From CAZDBA01 sp964503615 (lineage in GTDB: Bacteria; Planctomycetota; Planctomycetia; Pirellulales; Pirellulaceae): DNA of 6,920 nucleotides. This document shows positions 6,771 to 6,920 of this stretch, in pieces; the stretch's first letter is position 1; each line of letters opens with the position of its first letter. The DNA lies in the NCBI GenBank assembly GCA_964503615.1, contig CAZDBA010000205.1, positions 1 to 6,920 of the forward strand. The letters run 5' to 3'. Below the pieces are notes generated by a model. The model saw nothing but the letters and a program-made list of their open reading frames with translations, searched no databases and was not told the DNA's origin. A program made the position numbers and the translations under genes.

Positions 6771-6846
6771 CGTACATCTCCTAGATCCATAGGCAAATGT
6801 TCGTAAGGTTGGGTCCTTGATTGGAAGCAAAACGATTTTTTTTGAG

Positions 6847-6886
6847 AATTTGTTTCCCCCGCACTCTGGCACAATCGAAACAAATT
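6847..6886. repeat. Perfect 10-bp inverted repeat, operator-like
   Basis: AATTTGTTTC (6847-6856) and GAAACAAATT (6877-6886) are exact reverse complements separated by 20 bases, with half-site centres 30 bp apart, about three helical turns, so both would lie on one DNA face. It sits about 200 bases upstream of the 616-aa start. It may be a regulator binding site or a hairpin for a transcript from the right; the left arm is preceded by T-rich sequence on the plus strand. Confidence 0.4.
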
Positions 6887-6920
6887 GGTCTCGTTTCCGG
6901 ATTTGGTTTAAAGTAGATCT

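Larger units (their letters stand above)
6648..6920. other. Upstream region of the 616-aa gene, to the right edge
   Basis: About 270 bases lie before the minus-strand start with no long ORF. They hold a 17-codon upstream ORF with a strong ribosome binding site (6717-6770), an eight-T run on the plus strand (about 6836-6843), and a 10-bp perfect inverted repeat at 6847-6886. I see no confident -35/-10 pair for the minus gene. The last 34 bases show no start of another gene. Confidence 0.5.

Noticed and set aside
1..6920. CRISPR arrays, tRNA/rRNA genes, insertion sequences, toxin-antitoxin or defence genes
   Set aside because: I looked for regular spaced repeats, cloverleaf-like folds, transposase motifs and small paired ORFs on both strands and saw none.

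Overview
The window is an ordinary-looking stretch of bacterial chromosome, most likely from a planctomycete (a Pirellulaceae-like lineage). The evidence is two very long exported proteins of a kind I know only as planctomycete 'conserved hypotheticals', a TerB-like protein whose N-terminal wording (RGKAMEDVFFKAKDQELLAKLR-like) is typical of that phylum, and moderate base composition with long intergenic gaps. The assignment is inferred from protein style, not from a marker gene.

Layout, left to right: (1) 1-227 has no convincing gene, only a frame open to the left edge. (2) 228-2576, minus: a 782-residue exported protein of unknown function, helical N-terminal half and beta-rich C-terminal half. 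(3) 2577-2941: a divergent intergenic region with a plausible -10 box for the minus gene, a nested potential stem structure, and a clear Shine-Dalgarno for the plus gene. (4) 2942-3502, plus: a small cytoplasmic TerB-like helical protein. (5) 3503-3641: a gap with a strong GC hairpin and a short direct repeat. (6) 3642-4670, plus: heme A synthase (CtaA/COX15), the only gene of confidently known function. (7) 4671-4796: convergent gap with a possible terminator stem. (8) 4797-6647, minus: a 616-residue exported or membrane-tethered protein of unknown function with a repetitive Met-Ala-Pro tail. (9) 6648-6920: its upstream region, with a tiny in-frame upstream ORF that has a near-ideal ribosome binding site and a 10-bp perfect inverted repeat.

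Functional logic: heme A synthase makes the cofactor of aa3-type cytochrome oxidases, so the organism respires aerobically with a heme A oxidase. No ctaB or oxidase subunit gene lies beside it here. The TerB-like gene may be co-transcribed with it. The two flanking minus-strand genes point the opposite way and are probably unrelated in function.

I found no mobile element, CRISPR array, tRNA, rRNA or toxin/defence system. The most interesting points are a heme-ligand position in CtaA occupied by Asn, the in-frame upstream ORF before the 616-residue gene, and unexplained structured intergenic sequences. None amounts to a demonstrated new system.
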